A stretch of DNA of 64,000 nucleotides from DATFVA01 sp963815785 (GCA_963815785.1 CAWFHZ010000007.1:496001-560000); one strand, 5' to 3'; counted from the first letter of the stretch, positions 27,611 to 37,738 are shown. Program-made: numbers and translations. The notes: generated by a model not told the origin, from the sequence alone.

Positions 27611-28642
27611 GTGAAATATCCTCTCCTGCTTTTATTAATGGGACTGATTTTAGCAGGCTGTTCTGCATCTGAAAAAATTTACTACGACACACCTTTAGAA
27701 CTTAAAAGTCCGGAAATCACTCAAAAGTTTATCGCCGGTTACTCACCCTATTTATCAAAATATAAATTCTTTCTTGATCCTGGTCATGGCGGAGAGGACA
27801 GAAAAAACAAAGGTTATCAGGGACTTGCGGTTGAAGCGGATGTGAATCTTCGGGTTGCTTTATATTTGAAAAACTTTTTAGAGCAGGCTGGTGCTGAAGT
27901 TCTGATGTCGCGTATAACAGATAAAACGGTCGGACTAAAAAATCGTTCAGAAATGGCTAATGAAAGCGGGGCAGATGTTTTTATAAGCATCCATCATAAC
28001 GCTCCGCCAAAAGAGGGAGATGACTACACCAATTATACTTCAACTTACTACCACGCAACAGAAAATGATTATGAATATGAGCCTTGTGAAAGAGACTTAG
28101 CTAGATATGTAGAAAGAGATCTGTCATATGCAATGCGAAATTCAGGAGGCCCCGGCTCTTTTGACGGCACTTATTCTGATTATAATATTTATCCCGGCGA
28201 GGGTTTTTCTGTGTTAAGGGAAACAAAAATTCCCGCAATACTTGTTGAGTGCGGTTTTCATACTCATCACCTTGAAGAAAGGCTGCTCGTAATAGATGAT
28301 TTTAACAGGATAGAAGCCTGGGGAATTTTTAAAGGATTGTGCCGGTATTTTAAAAATGGAATTCCGGAAGTTGAAACTTTAAATATGAAATCAATATATC
28401 AGAACAATGAAATTAATTGCGATTATTTTGTGCAGGATAGTTCGGGGATAGATACTTCATCAATCAGTGTTGAGTTTGATTCTGTAAAAACTTTAAATTA
28501 TACTTTCAATACTGAAACGAATATTTTGAATCTTAATTTTTCTGATGTTAATCCTGGGAATCATGAAATCAGGATTACAGTTGCCAATAAAAATGGTAAT
28601 CATAATTTTCCGTTTAGAAATCAGGTAATTGTCACTGAATAA
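27611..28642 (+). CDS. N-acetylmuramoyl-L-alanine amidase, lipoprotein
   Basis: Cleaves the bond between MurNAc and L-Ala in peptidoglycan. The N terminus is a lipoprotein signal with lipobox LAGC. The Amidase_3 fold shows the zinc motif FFLDPGHGGED, the metal Glu region LAVEADVNLRVA, the SIHHNAPP histidine motif and the catalytic VECGF. After the catalytic domain (about 45-250) comes a beta-rich C-terminal domain of about 90 residues, perhaps for wall or substrate binding. I prefer the GTG at 27611, which gives 343 residues and a compact signal peptide and begins after the upstream gene ends. A TTG at 27590 in the same frame would add seven basic residues. Confidence 0.93.
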   Translation: MKYPLLLLLMGLILAGCSASEKIYYDTPLELKSPEITQKFIAGYSPYLSKYKFFLDPGHGGEDRKNKGYQGLAVEADVNLRVALYLKNFLEQAGAEVLMSRITDKTVGLKNRSEMANESGADVFISIHHNAPPKEGDDYTNYTSTYYHATENDYEYEPCERDLARYVERDLSYAMRNSGGPGSFDGTYSDYNIYPGEGFSVLRETKIPAILVECGFHTHHLEERLLVIDDFNRIEAWGIFKGLCRYFKNGIPEVETLNMKSIYQNNEINCDYFVQDSSGIDTSSISVEFDSVKTLNYTFNTETNILNLNFSDVNPGNHEIRITVANKNGNHNFPFRNQVIVTE

Positions 28643-28653
28643 AAGGTTTTTTA

Positions 28654-30282
28654 ATGTTGAATTATGTCTGGCTTGGTTTAATTGTTTTGGGTATCGGAAC
28701 AGCTTTAGTTACTGATATTTCAAACCAGGGTGGAGATAAATATAAGAATGGTGAATCACTTCCTGTACAACTAATTTTTAATCAGCCGGTGGATTCAGTT
28801 CAGACAAAAACCTATGAAGCAAAAGTAGTTGTTAATAAACTAGTCTTCAATAAATTCTATTCCGCAAATATTGATAGCTCATTTCAAGTTCCCGCAAAAG
28901 TAACATTTAACCCGCAAAAAAAGGTCGCTGCTTTCATTTTAACAATTAATAAATCTGTTCCGGAAATCTGGCAGCAAATGGCAAAAGCATCAGGAGGGGA
29001 TAATGATATCAGCGGTAATTTGTCACTTAAATTTCTGGATAATTCTGGCGCTGAGGCTTCATTAATTTTTGAAAATATCTCCTTTCTTAAAATAAAAGAT
29101 ATAACAAATGCTGTGCTTGATTATGCAGGAACCGCTGTTTCGATTGCTTTAGGTTTAATTGGAATTATGGCTCTCTGGCTGGGAGTTATGAAAGTTGCAG
29201 AAGAGGCTGGTTTGATAGCCCTAATTGCAAAATGGTTAAAACCGATAATGAAAAAACTTTTTCCTGATGTTCCTGAAGATCATCCGGCAATGGGCTCTAT
29301 GATAATGAATATGTCAGCGAACATGCTTGGACTCGGAAATGCAGCTACGCCATTTGGATTGAAGGCAATGGAAGAGCTGGATAAACTGAATCCTGACAAA
29401 GGTACTGCAACAAATTCCATGGTTACTTTCCTTGCTATTAATACGGCAGGGTTGACACTTATACCTGCTACTGCAATTGCTGTAAGGGCTGCAGCAGGCA
29501 GTTCTGATCCGGCAATTATTATTGGTACTTCAATTTTTGGTGCGGGATGTGCTACAGTAGCGGGTATTACTGCTGCTAAAGTGCTTGAAAAATTTCCTCT
29601 GAGCGGGGGTTTCAGCAATTGGATAAAAAGTAATCTAAAAGGGTTATTAATATTTTTAACCATAATTCTGGTTCTTATTTTAGCTTCACTTATGGGTTTG
29701 GGAAATGTAGTGGTAAATATATTAAGCTTTTTAAAACCAGAGTATTTTAAAAGATTTATAGAAATTATTTCCGTAGTTGCGATTCCCGCCCTGATAATTT
29801 TATTTATTGGATATGGTGCAATAAAAAAAGTGAGAGTTTATGAACAATTTGTTGAGGGAGCAAAAGAAGGATTTAATATTGCTGTAAGAATAATTCCGTA
29901 TCTCGTTGCAATGCTGATGGCAATTGGAATATTCAGAGCCGGGGGAGCAATGGACTGGCTGAGTTATATTTTAAAACCTTTTACAGATTTTATCGGAATG
30001 CCGGCCGAAGCTTTACCTATGGCATTGATGCGCCCATTATCAGGAAGCGGCTCACTTGGAATTATGACAGAAATTATTAAAGTGCACGGTCCTGATTCAT
30101 TCATTGGGATTATGGTTTCTACTTTCTTTGGAAGCACTGAAACCACTTTTTATGTGCTTGCGGTTTATTTTGGTGCTGTTAATATTAAGAATACAAGGCA
30201 CGCTCTTCCTGCCGGTTTAATTGCAGATGTCGCAGGTATACTGGGAGCTGTTTTTATTGTCAGGTTATTATTTGGTCATTAA
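28654..30282 (+). CDS. Fused SpmA-SpmB-like membrane protein (nucleoside recognition/Gate domains)
   Basis: A 542-residue membrane protein. It begins with one membrane segment and a beta-rich exported region (about 30-150), then has two Gate (nucleoside recognition) domains. The first is SpmA-like, with MGSMIMNMSANMLGLGNAATPFGLKAME; the second is SpmB-like, ending MPLSGSGSLGIMTE-type text (read as MRPLSGSGSLGIM) and FFGSTETTFYVLAVYFGAV. In Bacillus these are two spore maturation proteins, but fused copies are common in non-sporulating Bacteroidota, where the role is unknown, probably transport. It is 11 bases after the amidase gene and 11 before the dehydrogenase. Confidence 0.9.
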   Translation: MLNYVWLGLIVLGIGTALVTDISNQGGDKYKNGESLPVQLIFNQPVDSVQTKTYEAKVVVNKLVFNKFYSANIDSSFQVPAKVTFNPQKKVAAFILTINKSVPEIWQQMAKASGGDNDISGNLSLKFLDNSGAEASLIFENISFLKIKDITNAVLDYAGTAVSIALGLIGIMALWLGVMKVAEEAGLIALIAKWLKPIMKKLFPDVPEDHPAMGSMIMNMSANMLGLGNAATPFGLKAMEELDKLNPDKGTATNSMVTFLAINTAGLTLIPATAIAVRAAAGSSDPAIIIGTSIFGAGCATVAGITAAKVLEKFPLSGGFSNWIKSNLKGLLIFLTIILVLILASLMGLGNVVVNILSFLKPEYFKRFIEIISVVAIPALIILFIGYGAIKKVRVYEQFVEGAKEGFNIAVRIIPYLVAMLMAIGIFRAGGAMDWLSYILKPFTDFIGMPAEALPMALMRPLSGSGSLGIMTEIIKVHGPDSFIGIMVSTFFGSTETTFYVLAVYFGAVNIKNTRHALPAGLIADVAGILGAVFIVRLLFGH

Positions 30283-30293
30283 ACAGTAAAATA

Positions 30294-31241
30294 ATGAAAG
30301 TATTTATTACAAGAGAGATTCCTGAAATTGCATTTAATCTTTTAAAGAAGAAAAACTTTGAAGTAAAAGTGTTCCGCGGAGAAAAACCGATTTCTTACAA
30401 CCTGCTTAAAAGCGAAGTCAAAGATGCCGACGCCGTAATATCACTACTTACAGATAGGTTTGATGAGAAGATCATTGACCAAATGAATAAGTGTAAAATT
30501 ATAGCCAATTATGCAGTAGGTTTTAACAATATTAATATTGCTTATGCTAACAAAAAGGGAATAACTGTAACAAATACTCCTGATGTTCTTACAGATTCCA
30601 CTGCGGATCTTGCAATGGCTCTGGTACTTGCTTGTTCAAGAAGATTAATAGCCGGCGAAGAATTGATGAGAAAAAAAAGATTTGAAGGCTGGCAGCCTAA
30701 ACTTTTACTGGGTGTGGAATTAAAGGGAAAATATTTTGGGATTATCGGTGCAGGCAGAATCGGAACAGCTGTGGCAAAAAGAGCAGTCGGTTTCGGGGTT
30801 AATCTGTTATATTATGATGGACGCGATAATCCGGAAATTGATTTACTTGGAGGCAGGAAAGTTTCTTTGAAAACACTTTTAACCAAATCAGATATAATTT
30901 CTTTACATCTTCCACTAACCGACAGCACTTTTAATCTCCTTAATAAAGAAAGACTTCAATTAATTAAAAAAGAAGCGATGCTGATAAATACGGCAAGGGG
31001 TGAGATAATTGATGAAAAGGAGTTGATCAAAATGTTGAAAGCAGGCAGAATATTTTCAGCAGGATTTGATGTGTATGAGAATGAACCTTTGATTAATACT
31101 GAACTATATAGTTTGAAAAATGTTGTTCTGCTGCCTCATCTTGGAAGTGCTACGGTTGATGCCAGGAATGCCATGGCGGAACTGGCTGCTAAAAATGTAA
31201 TATCCGTTCTTGGCGGAAGAGGTGCTATAACTCCGGTTTAA
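30294..31241 (+). CDS. D-2-hydroxyacid dehydrogenase (glyoxylate/hydroxypyruvate reductase type)
   Basis: NAD(P)-dependent reductase of 2-oxoacids to D-2-hydroxyacids. The 315-residue protein has the Rossmann motif GIIGAGRIGTAVA (residues 149-161) and the catalytic set R235 (NTARGEIID), E264 (DVYENEP) and H282 (LLPHLGSAT). The sequence as a whole is closest in feel to glyoxylate/hydroxypyruvate reductases (GyaR/GRHPR), but the substrate cannot be fixed from the sequence. It lacks the C-terminal ACT domain of long phosphoglycerate dehydrogenases. Confidence 0.9.
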   Translation: MKVFITREIPEIAFNLLKKKNFEVKVFRGEKPISYNLLKSEVKDADAVISLLTDRFDEKIIDQMNKCKIIANYAVGFNNINIAYANKKGITVTNTPDVLTDSTADLAMALVLACSRRLIAGEELMRKKRFEGWQPKLLLGVELKGKYFGIIGAGRIGTAVAKRAVGFGVNLLYYDGRDNPEIDLLGGRKVSLKTLLTKSDIISLHLPLTDSTFNLLNKERLQLIKKEAMLINTARGEIIDEKELIKMLKAGRIFSAGFDVYENEPLINTELYSLKNVVLLPHLGSATVDARNAMAELAAKNVISVLGGRGAITPV

Positions 31242-31322
31242 ATTTGAAGTATGAATCCCGGAAAATATTGATAGTGTCAATCTTTCTGGCTAATTTTAAA
31301 TATTCAACAGGGAAAAACTTTT

Positions 31323-32444
31323 ATGATAGTTGGAATTCCTAAAGAACAGCTTAATGAAGAAAAGAGAGTAGCTTTGGCACCTGCCGGAGTTGATTCTCTT
31401 ACCCGGAAAGGACATACTGTTTACATTCAATCCGGTGCCGGGGAAGGTAGTCATTTCAGTGATGAAGATTACGAGAAAACAGGAGCTAAAATTGTTTACT
31501 CGGCTGATGAGATTTTCGGGAGAACTGAGCTTGTTCTGAAAGTTGCACAGGTAAATGATGAGGAACTGGAATTATTCCGCGAAAACCAGATACTGTTTTC
31601 ATTTCTTCACCTGGCGGTCGGGAAAAAACATACAATTGAAAAACTTATGCAGAAAAAGGTAACTGCTGTTGGTTATGATCTTGTTGAAAGTAATAACCGG
31701 CTACCTGTTCTTCAGGCTATGAGTGAAATAGCGGGCCCTATTTCCATACAGGTTGCAAGCCGTTACCTGGAAAGTTATCCTCGTGAAGGAAGAGGAATAC
31801 TTTTAGGAGGAATTACGGGTGTTGCTCCGGCAGCTGTGGTCATACTTGGTTCGGGTGTTGTTGGTACAACTGCCGCAAGAGCTGCACTGGGAATAGGAGC
31901 ACAGGTTATTGTTATTGATAAAGATCTGAACAGGCTTGGGAAAATAGACGAACATTTCAGAAAGAAAATTACAACCGTTGTAGCAAATCCATATACCATT
32001 GAAAGAGGTGTTAAGTTTGCAGATGTTCTTATAGGGGCCGTTCTTATAAAAGGTGAAAAAACTCCGCACCTTGTTACAGAGGAAATGGTTAAACAAATGA
32101 AACCCGGTGCCGTGATTGTCGATGTTTCCATCGACCAGGGGGGATGTATAGAAACCAGCAGACTTACAACTTTGAGAGATCCTGTATTTGAGAAATACGG
32201 AATAATACATTATTGTGTTCCAAATATGCCCGCAATAGTTGCACGCACTGCAAGTTATGGTCTGAATAATGCTTCTCTACCATACATTCAGAATATTACA
32301 GATAACGGGTTAGCCAATGCCTTGATGGGTGATGAAGGTCTTGCTAAGGGGGTCTGCACGTATAATGGATTCTGCTCTAATGAACAAATTGCAAATATTT
32401 TTGATGTAGAATTTAGGAAGCTTAGAGTTTTTTCCACAAATTGA
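31323..32444 (+). CDS. ald: Alanine dehydrogenase
   Basis: Reversible oxidative deamination of L-alanine to pyruvate and ammonia with NAD. The 373-residue protein contains the substrate and catalytic residues in their usual places: R15 (EKRVAL), K73 (VLKV) and H96 (FSFLHLAVG). The NAD motif GSGVVGTTAARAALG lies near residue 172, with the closing VDVSIDQGGC and the C-terminal helices complete. The gene is followed after 26 bases by the CoA-transferase; a shared role in amino-acid fermentation or acetate metabolism is only inferred from that proximity. Confidence 0.96.
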   Translation: MIVGIPKEQLNEEKRVALAPAGVDSLTRKGHTVYIQSGAGEGSHFSDEDYEKTGAKIVYSADEIFGRTELVLKVAQVNDEELELFRENQILFSFLHLAVGKKHTIEKLMQKKVTAVGYDLVESNNRLPVLQAMSEIAGPISIQVASRYLESYPREGRGILLGGITGVAPAAVVILGSGVVGTTAARAALGIGAQVIVIDKDLNRLGKIDEHFRKKITTVVANPYTIERGVKFADVLIGAVLIKGEKTPHLVTEEMVKQMKPGAVIVDVSIDQGGCIETSRLTTLRDPVFEKYGIIHYCVPNMPAIVARTASYGLNNASLPYIQNITDNGLANALMGDEGLAKGVCTYNGFCSNEQIANIFDVEFRKLRVFSTN

Positions 32445-32470
32445 AATCTTTTTAGAAACGAAGAAGTAAA

Positions 32471-33832
32471 ATGATTATGACACCAATCGATGAATTAAAA
32501 TCAAAGAATACTATTCCTACCAATCTCATAAGCTCTTATAACAAAAAGATAGTATCTGCCGAAGATGCCGTAAGAAGAATTGTGCCTGGTGATAGAATAA
32601 TTCTGCAGGGAGGCTGCGCCGTTCCTTTTGCACTTGTTAATGCTATGGTTGAAAGAAAAAATGAATTAACTAATGTTGAATTAGTACACGTATTAACTGT
32701 TGGAGATTTACCTTATCTCAAACCGGAAATGGAAGGTCACTTCAGACATAATGCTTATTTTATCGGCGGCAATTCCAGGAAAAGTGTTAATGAAGGCAGA
32801 GCAGACTTTACTCCGATTTATTTATATGAATATCCTCTTCTTTTTACCCAGGGGATACTTCCACTTGATGTGGCATTCATACATGTCTCTCCACCGGATG
32901 AACACGGTTTCTGCAGTTATGGTGTGGATGTTGGATTAATTAAAAACCCGGCTGATAAAGCAAAAACTATTATAGCTCAGGTTAATTCAAATATGCCCCG
33001 CACCCTCGGAGATAGTTTTATTCACGTTAATAAAATTAATTACATTGTGGAAGTGGATGAACCCATTAAGGAACTCCCGCAGGTAGATAAAAATCTTTCT
33101 CCTGAATTGGAAAATATCTATAAAAATATTGGTTTTCATATTTCAGAGCTTATTGAAGACGGTTCAACGCTGCAAATGGGAATAGGTGCCATACCTGATT
33201 CCGTGTTAAGTTTTCTCTATCACAAGAAATCACTCGGAATTCATTCTGAAATGTTTTCTGATGGTATCATTGGTTTGGTTGAGGAGGGGATTATAACCAA
33301 TGAAAAAAAGACACTTCACCGTGGTAAAATTATTGCCGGTTTTGTACTCGGAACAAAAAAACTTTTTGACTTTATAGATAATAATCCGCTCATTGAATTT
33401 CATCCGCAGGAATATGTAAATGATCCTTTTGTAATTGCAAAAAATGATAAAATGGTCGCTATTAACTCTGCCATTGAAGTAGATATAACAGGACAGGTTT
33501 GTTCTGACTCTATCGGGACGAAATTATACAGCGGGTTTGGCGGACAGGTTGATTTTATCAGGGGAGCTGCACACTCAAATGGAGGTAAACCAATTATCGC
33601 ATTGCCTTCAACAACAAAAGATGGAAATACTTCTAAGATAGTTATGCAGATTAAACCGGGTGCTGGTGTGGTTACAAACCGGGCAGATGTTCATTACGTT
33701 GTTACTGAATACGGGGTGGCTCAACTATTTGGAAAACCAATCAGGCAGCGTGTAAGGGAATTAATAAATATTGCACATCCTAAATTTCGTGATGAGCTTC
33801 AAAAATATGCTCATGAAAATAAATATATTTGA
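32471..33832 (+). CDS. Acetyl-CoA hydrolase/4-hydroxybutyrate CoA-transferase family protein
   Basis: Family I CoA-transferase that moves CoA between acyl groups, often acetyl, succinyl, butyryl or 4-hydroxybutyryl. In the 453-residue protein the catalytic glutamate is E260 in GIHSEMFSDGIIGL, preceded by LQMGIGAIPDSVL. The C-terminal domain shows FIRGAAHSNGGKPIIALPSTT (split here: FIRGAAHSNGGKP then IIALPST) and VVTEYGVAQLFGKPIRQR. These are the usual family features. Which acyl-CoA is used cannot be told. It starts at ATG 32471 with a second ATG two codons on. Confidence 0.92.
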   Translation: MIMTPIDELKSKNTIPTNLISSYNKKIVSAEDAVRRIVPGDRIILQGGCAVPFALVNAMVERKNELTNVELVHVLTVGDLPYLKPEMEGHFRHNAYFIGGNSRKSVNEGRADFTPIYLYEYPLLFTQGILPLDVAFIHVSPPDEHGFCSYGVDVGLIKNPADKAKTIIAQVNSNMPRTLGDSFIHVNKINYIVEVDEPIKELPQVDKNLSPELENIYKNIGFHISELIEDGSTLQMGIGAIPDSVLSFLYHKKSLGIHSEMFSDGIIGLVEEGIITNEKKTLHRGKIIAGFVLGTKKLFDFIDNNPLIEFHPQEYVNDPFVIAKNDKMVAINSAIEVDITGQVCSDSIGTKLYSGFGGQVDFIRGAAHSNGGKPIIALPSTTKDGNTSKIVMQIKPGAGVVTNRADVHYVVTEYGVAQLFGKPIRQRVRELINIAHPKFRDELQKYAHENKYI

Positions 33833-33834
33833 AT

Positions 33835-34524
33835 ATGAATGTTGTTATCGGTGATATTCACGGATGCCTGAATACTTTACAGGAATTAGTAAAAAAAATA
33901 AAGAGAATATATCCTTCAGTTCAGCTTTATTGTGTTGGTGATCTTATTGACAGGGGTAATTTCAGTTTTGAGGTTATTGAATATGTTAGGGATGAGGGAA
34001 TAAAGTTCACTCCGGGTAATCACGATTATATGTTTTACTATTTCATTAAGAAACCTACAAGTAATATGGGGGCTTCCTGGATTTATAATGGGTTTGAGAA
34101 AACTATTTCTTCGTATGATAATAAATTTGAAAAGATTTCAGAACACCTCGATATAATTACTCAGGCTCCTTTATTTTTTAATCTTCCCGATTGTTTTATT
34201 TCCCATGCAGGCATTTCACAATATTACAATCCAATTCTCGGATCTGATCCGTTAAGTAGCATTGAAAAACTTGAAGAAGAATTGCAGAAAAGTATTGCTA
34301 AGGAACATGGAATTTTGTGGACAAGAGATGAATTGATGAATCTAGGAAAGTTGCAAATAGTTGGGCATACGCGCAGGCAGGATGTGCTTTATCAGAAATG
34401 GAATAATGTTGCTTACATTGATACTTCTGTTTATACATGCAATAAATTATCAGCAGTGGTTATTGATGAGGGCGAGATAATAGCCAAGCACTCTGTTCCA
34501 ACTAATACAAAAGATATCGATTAA
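33835..34524 (+). CDS. Calcineurin-type metallophosphoesterase (serine/threonine phosphatase-like)
   Basis: A soluble phosphatase of about 229 residues with the full metal-binding set: GDIHGC at the N terminus, GDLIDRG, GNHDYM and SHAGIS, followed by GHTRRQD. This arrangement is that of PP1-like bacterial phosphatases and of diadenosine tetraphosphatases (ApaH/PrpE), which cannot be told apart here. I use the ATG at 33835, three bases after the CoA-transferase stop; a TTG six bases upstream in the same frame overlaps that gene. Confidence 0.9.
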   Translation: MNVVIGDIHGCLNTLQELVKKIKRIYPSVQLYCVGDLIDRGNFSFEVIEYVRDEGIKFTPGNHDYMFYYFIKKPTSNMGASWIYNGFEKTISSYDNKFEKISEHLDIITQAPLFFNLPDCFISHAGISQYYNPILGSDPLSSIEKLEEELQKSIAKEHGILWTRDELMNLGKLQIVGHTRRQDVLYQKWNNVAYIDTSVYTCNKLSAVVIDEGEIIAKHSVPTNTKDID

Positions 34525-34538
34525 TCATTTTATTTAAT

Positions 34539-34997
34539 ATGGTATCTGCTTTTATCAGACAAGCCGAATATAAAGATTTATCCAAAATCCTGATTTTATA
34601 TGAAGGACTTACTAAAGATCCTGATGATAGAATTTCTCTTGAAACTGCCCGGGCAAAATATGAAAAACTAAAAACCTATCCCGATTATCATATATATGTT
34701 GCTGAAGTTGAAAATGAAATTGTTGGAACTTTTGCATTACTGATCATGGATAACCTTGCACATCGCGGTGAGCCGTCTGCAATTATTGAGGATGTTGTAA
34801 TCAGAAAAGATTTACAGGGCAAAGGTATTGGAAAAGAGATGATGAAAAAAGCAATGAATCTTTGCAGTGAGAAAGGATGTTATAAAATGGTCTTGTCGAG
34901 TAATCTTAGCAGGGAAGTTGCTCATAGGTTTTATGAATCCTTGGGGTTCAGAAAACATGGATACAGTTTTATAGTTGAATTTAATTCTGATAACTAG
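34539..34997 (+). CDS. GNAT-family N-acetyltransferase
   Basis: A 152-residue protein with the GNAT fold. The acetyl-CoA loop is VIRKDLQGKGIGKEMMKKAM (Q/R-x-x-G-x-G/A), preceded by the strand IVGTFALLIM and followed by the late motif RFYESLGFRKHGYSF. The substrate is unknown; small molecules and protein N termini are both possible. It is 14 bases after the phosphatase gene, so the two are likely co-transcribed. Confidence 0.9.
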   Translation: MVSAFIRQAEYKDLSKILILYEGLTKDPDDRISLETARAKYEKLKTYPDYHIYVAEVENEIVGTFALLIMDNLAHRGEPSAIIEDVVIRKDLQGKGIGKEMMKKAMNLCSEKGCYKMVLSSNLSREVAHRFYESLGFRKHGYSFIVEFNSDN

Positions 34998-35038
34998 ATC
35001 ATTTTAAAATTGTCAATTACAATCTGCCTTTTCTAATT

Positions 35039-35069
35039 TTACCAAAGAAGTTGTTTTTCAGTTTGGTAA
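35039..35069. other. 8-bp inverted repeat upstream of a small exported protein
   Basis: TTACCAAA at 35039-35046 and TTTGGTAA at 35062-35069 are perfect inverted repeats with a 15-base loop. The site lies 42 bases after the acetyltransferase stop and 57 before the next ATG. It could be a weak terminator or an operator. No T run follows directly. Confidence 0.4.
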
Positions 35070-35125
35070 TTCTGTTATAAATGAATTATCTTAATGCAAT
35101 AGAATGAAATTTACCGGAGGTTAAA

Positions 35126-35566
35126 ATGTTTAATAAAATAAATAAAATCTATATCCCGGTACTGGTTATTATAATTTTTGGATTACAGACGATTCTTTCA
35201 TCTCCTGAAATTTACGCTCAGAATCGTATCTTCGCAGATGTTCCCGGAAGCGGGGGGGGCACAACAGGTCAGTCTCAGGATACAGGTGGAGGCAGTTCAA
35301 CATTGTTAATTGTCGGGGGAGTTATTATTGCAGGTTTATTATTTTATAAACTGGTTATAAATAAGGATGAGCCAAAAAAGGATGAAAAATCTGATTCCAC
35401 TTCAAATCAATCTATCCTATTAAAAAACAATACATATATTCAAAATCAAAATACTATCTTAAAAGAAGTTCAGCAGTTGCCAATTAATTTATTTGTTGGA
35501 ATTCAGAAAGTAGATCCTGCATTCCGGGAAAAAAGATTTATAATGGGAATATCCTGCAACTTTTAA
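35126..35566 (+). CDS. Small exported protein with Gly/Ser-rich segment and one membrane helix
   Basis: A 146-residue protein that I do not recognise. It has an N-terminal signal peptide (IYIPVLVIIIFGLQTILS, cleavage near the following APEIYAQ-like region). A low-complexity stretch (GSGGGTTGQSQDTGGGSS) and a hydrophobic helix (LLIVGGVIIAGLLFY) follow, then a Lys/Asp-rich stretch and a C-terminal domain of about 60 residues ending MGISCNF. It may be anchored in the inner membrane with the C terminus in the cytoplasm, or the helix may span in the other direction. A good ribosome binding site, GGAGG, precedes the ATG. Confidence 0.7.
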   Translation: MFNKINKIYIPVLVIIIFGLQTILSSPEIYAQNRIFADVPGSGGGTTGQSQDTGGGSSTLLIVGGVIIAGLLFYKLVINKDEPKKDEKSDSTSNQSILLKNNTYIQNQNTILKEVQQLPINLFVGIQKVDPAFREKRFIMGISCNF

Positions 35567-35667
35567 ATTTGAAATATATTATTAAGATTTAAGAAAAAGA
35601 TTGTTCGAATGAATTTATCCTTTAGTTTATTCACTAGATTTATTGTTGTCCCATCAGCGGTGAAACG

Positions 35668-37738
35668 TTGAAATTATCTCCCAAAAAAACTTATTCCAGA
35701 CTTTCTCTCAATACAACTGCTCTTTTTGAAAGAGCGAAAATGACCGAACATACTTTTATGATTATCGTGGCAATCATAATCGGTGTTCTTGCTGGTTTCT
35801 CTGCAATCGGTATACGGGCTATGATTAAGTTTTTTTCGGATATATCCTTTCCAGGTACAGGCAATCTTCTTGAGAACATAATTTCTACTCCGTGGTATCT
35901 CATCATAATCATTCCGGTTGTCGGTGGATTAATTGTTGGTCCCATAATTTATTACCTGGCTCCAGAAGCAAAAGGACATGGTGTGCCGGAAGTGATGCAG
36001 GCTATTCTTTTAAAAGGTGGACAGATAAGAGGTCGTGTTGCTGTTGTAAAAGCCGTCGCCTCGGCAATTTCAATCGGTACCGGTGGATCCGTTGGAAGAG
36101 AGGGTCCGATTATACAAATAGGTTCAAGTCTTGGTTCTGTTGTTGGGCAGTTCCTGAGGGTTTCACCCAAAAAGATTAAAAACTTTGGTTGGATGCGGAG
36201 CCGCTGCGGGTATTGCCGCGGCTTTTAATGCGCCGATTGCAGGTGCTTTATTTGCTGTAGAAATTGTTTTAATGGATTTTGCAGTTGCACAGTTTTCTCC
36301 TATCGTAATTTCTTCTGTTATGGCAACAGTTATTTCCCATACTTTTGAAGGAAATTTTACAGCATTTATAGTTCCAAAATACCAGCTCGCTTCTCCTGTT
36401 GAAATCGGATTTTACTTTGTTTTGGGCGCTGCCAGTGGTGTAATCGCCTATTTGTTTATTAAAACACTTTATTATTGCGAAGAAATATTTGATAACCGGA
36501 TTAAAATTCCTGAATCCTTTAAGCCGGCTATTGGCGGAGTTGGTATAGGCATAATTGCATTGGTCTTTCCGGAGATTATGGGAGTAGGTTATGACTCAAT
36601 AAATATTGCCCTTACAGGAAACCTTATCTGGTATTTTGCCCTTGCATTAATTTTTATGAAAATACTTGCAACATCTTTAACCCTTGGTTCAGGTGGTTCG
36701 GGAGGAATTTTTGCTCCTTCACTTTTTATGGGGGCAATGCTTGGCTATTTCTTCGGGACAATTGTTCATTTTTATTTTCCCGGTATTACAGCATCACCCG
36801 GGGCTTATGCTCTTGTTGCAATGGGCGGATTAGTTGCTGGTACTACGAGAGCTCCTATCACTGCTATTATTATAGTTTTCGAGCTTACAAATGATTACCG
36901 TATTATTCTTCCTTTAATGATAACTTGCATAATGAGTATGATTGTTTCATCCAAACTTTCAAGAGAATCCATTTACACGTTAAAACTTGTTTTAAGAAAT
37001 ATTGGGCTGAAAGAAGGAATGGAAACCAATATTATGGAATCAATTTATGTGAAAAATGTCTATCGTAAAGAATTTGAAGCAATCGATGCTTCAGATAATT
37101 TCAGCCAGATTGTTAATCGCGTAATCCAGGGAAAAGTGACTGACTTTCCTGTAATTAATGCAGATGAACATGTAAGTGGAATGATCTCTATTCACGATAT
37201 CAAAGATTATCTCTATGAAAAAGAATCTTTACAAAATCTTTTAATTGCAGGAGATATTTCTAATACTAATTTCGAAACTTTAGCTCCTGATGATAATTGT
37301 CAGACAGCTTTGGATAAATTCCGCAAATATTCTTATGAGGGACTTCCTGTTGTTGATAGGCTAAATTCTGGAAAAATATTAGGAGTTATCTGGAGAAGGG
37401 ACATACAAGATGCTTATGACCGGGAAATTGAAAGAAGGGAATTAACTTCCAATCTTGCCAGCTTAATTACTATGAAAGATGAAGAACCGATGGTACATTT
37501 TATGGAAGGTTATTCTATAATTGAAATTTCTCCTCCAAAATCATTTATAGGGAAATCTATAAGAGAATTAGATATAAGGAAAGAGTACGGGGTGGATGTA
37601 CTTTCAATAAAAATAAAAGAGAAAAGAGGAGAAAGAATTAATGCAATTCCAAGTCCTGATTATATAATAAATGCAGATGATACATTAATTATCGCCGGTG
37701 AAATTACCAGGATAAACTTTGTACGCAACCTCGGCTAA
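35668..37738 (+). CDS. ClC-type chloride/proton antiporter with CBS and TrkA-C domains, interrupted by a 1-base frameshift
   Basis: ClC protein with about ten membrane helices. The first selectivity motif is GHGVPEV, then GGSVGREGP with the gating glutamate at E145, which is typical of proton-coupled antiporters. Then comes GSGGSGGIFAPSLFMGAMLG. The C-terminal part has two CBS domains and a TrkA-C-like domain (DVLSIKIKEKRGERI), suggesting ligand control. The first frame runs into a stop at 36226-36228. The continuation VGCGAAAGIAAAFNAPIAG is in the +1 frame from about 36185. Removing one T from the TTT at 36184-36186 gives one protein of 689 residues reading KNLVGCGAAAG. The start is TTG at 35668; ATG at 35740 would shorten the N terminus. 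Confidence 0.9.

Noticed and set aside
28654..30282. Evidence for sporulation
   Set aside because: SpmA/SpmB homologues occur in many non-sporulating Gram-negative bacteria, and no other sporulation gene is present.
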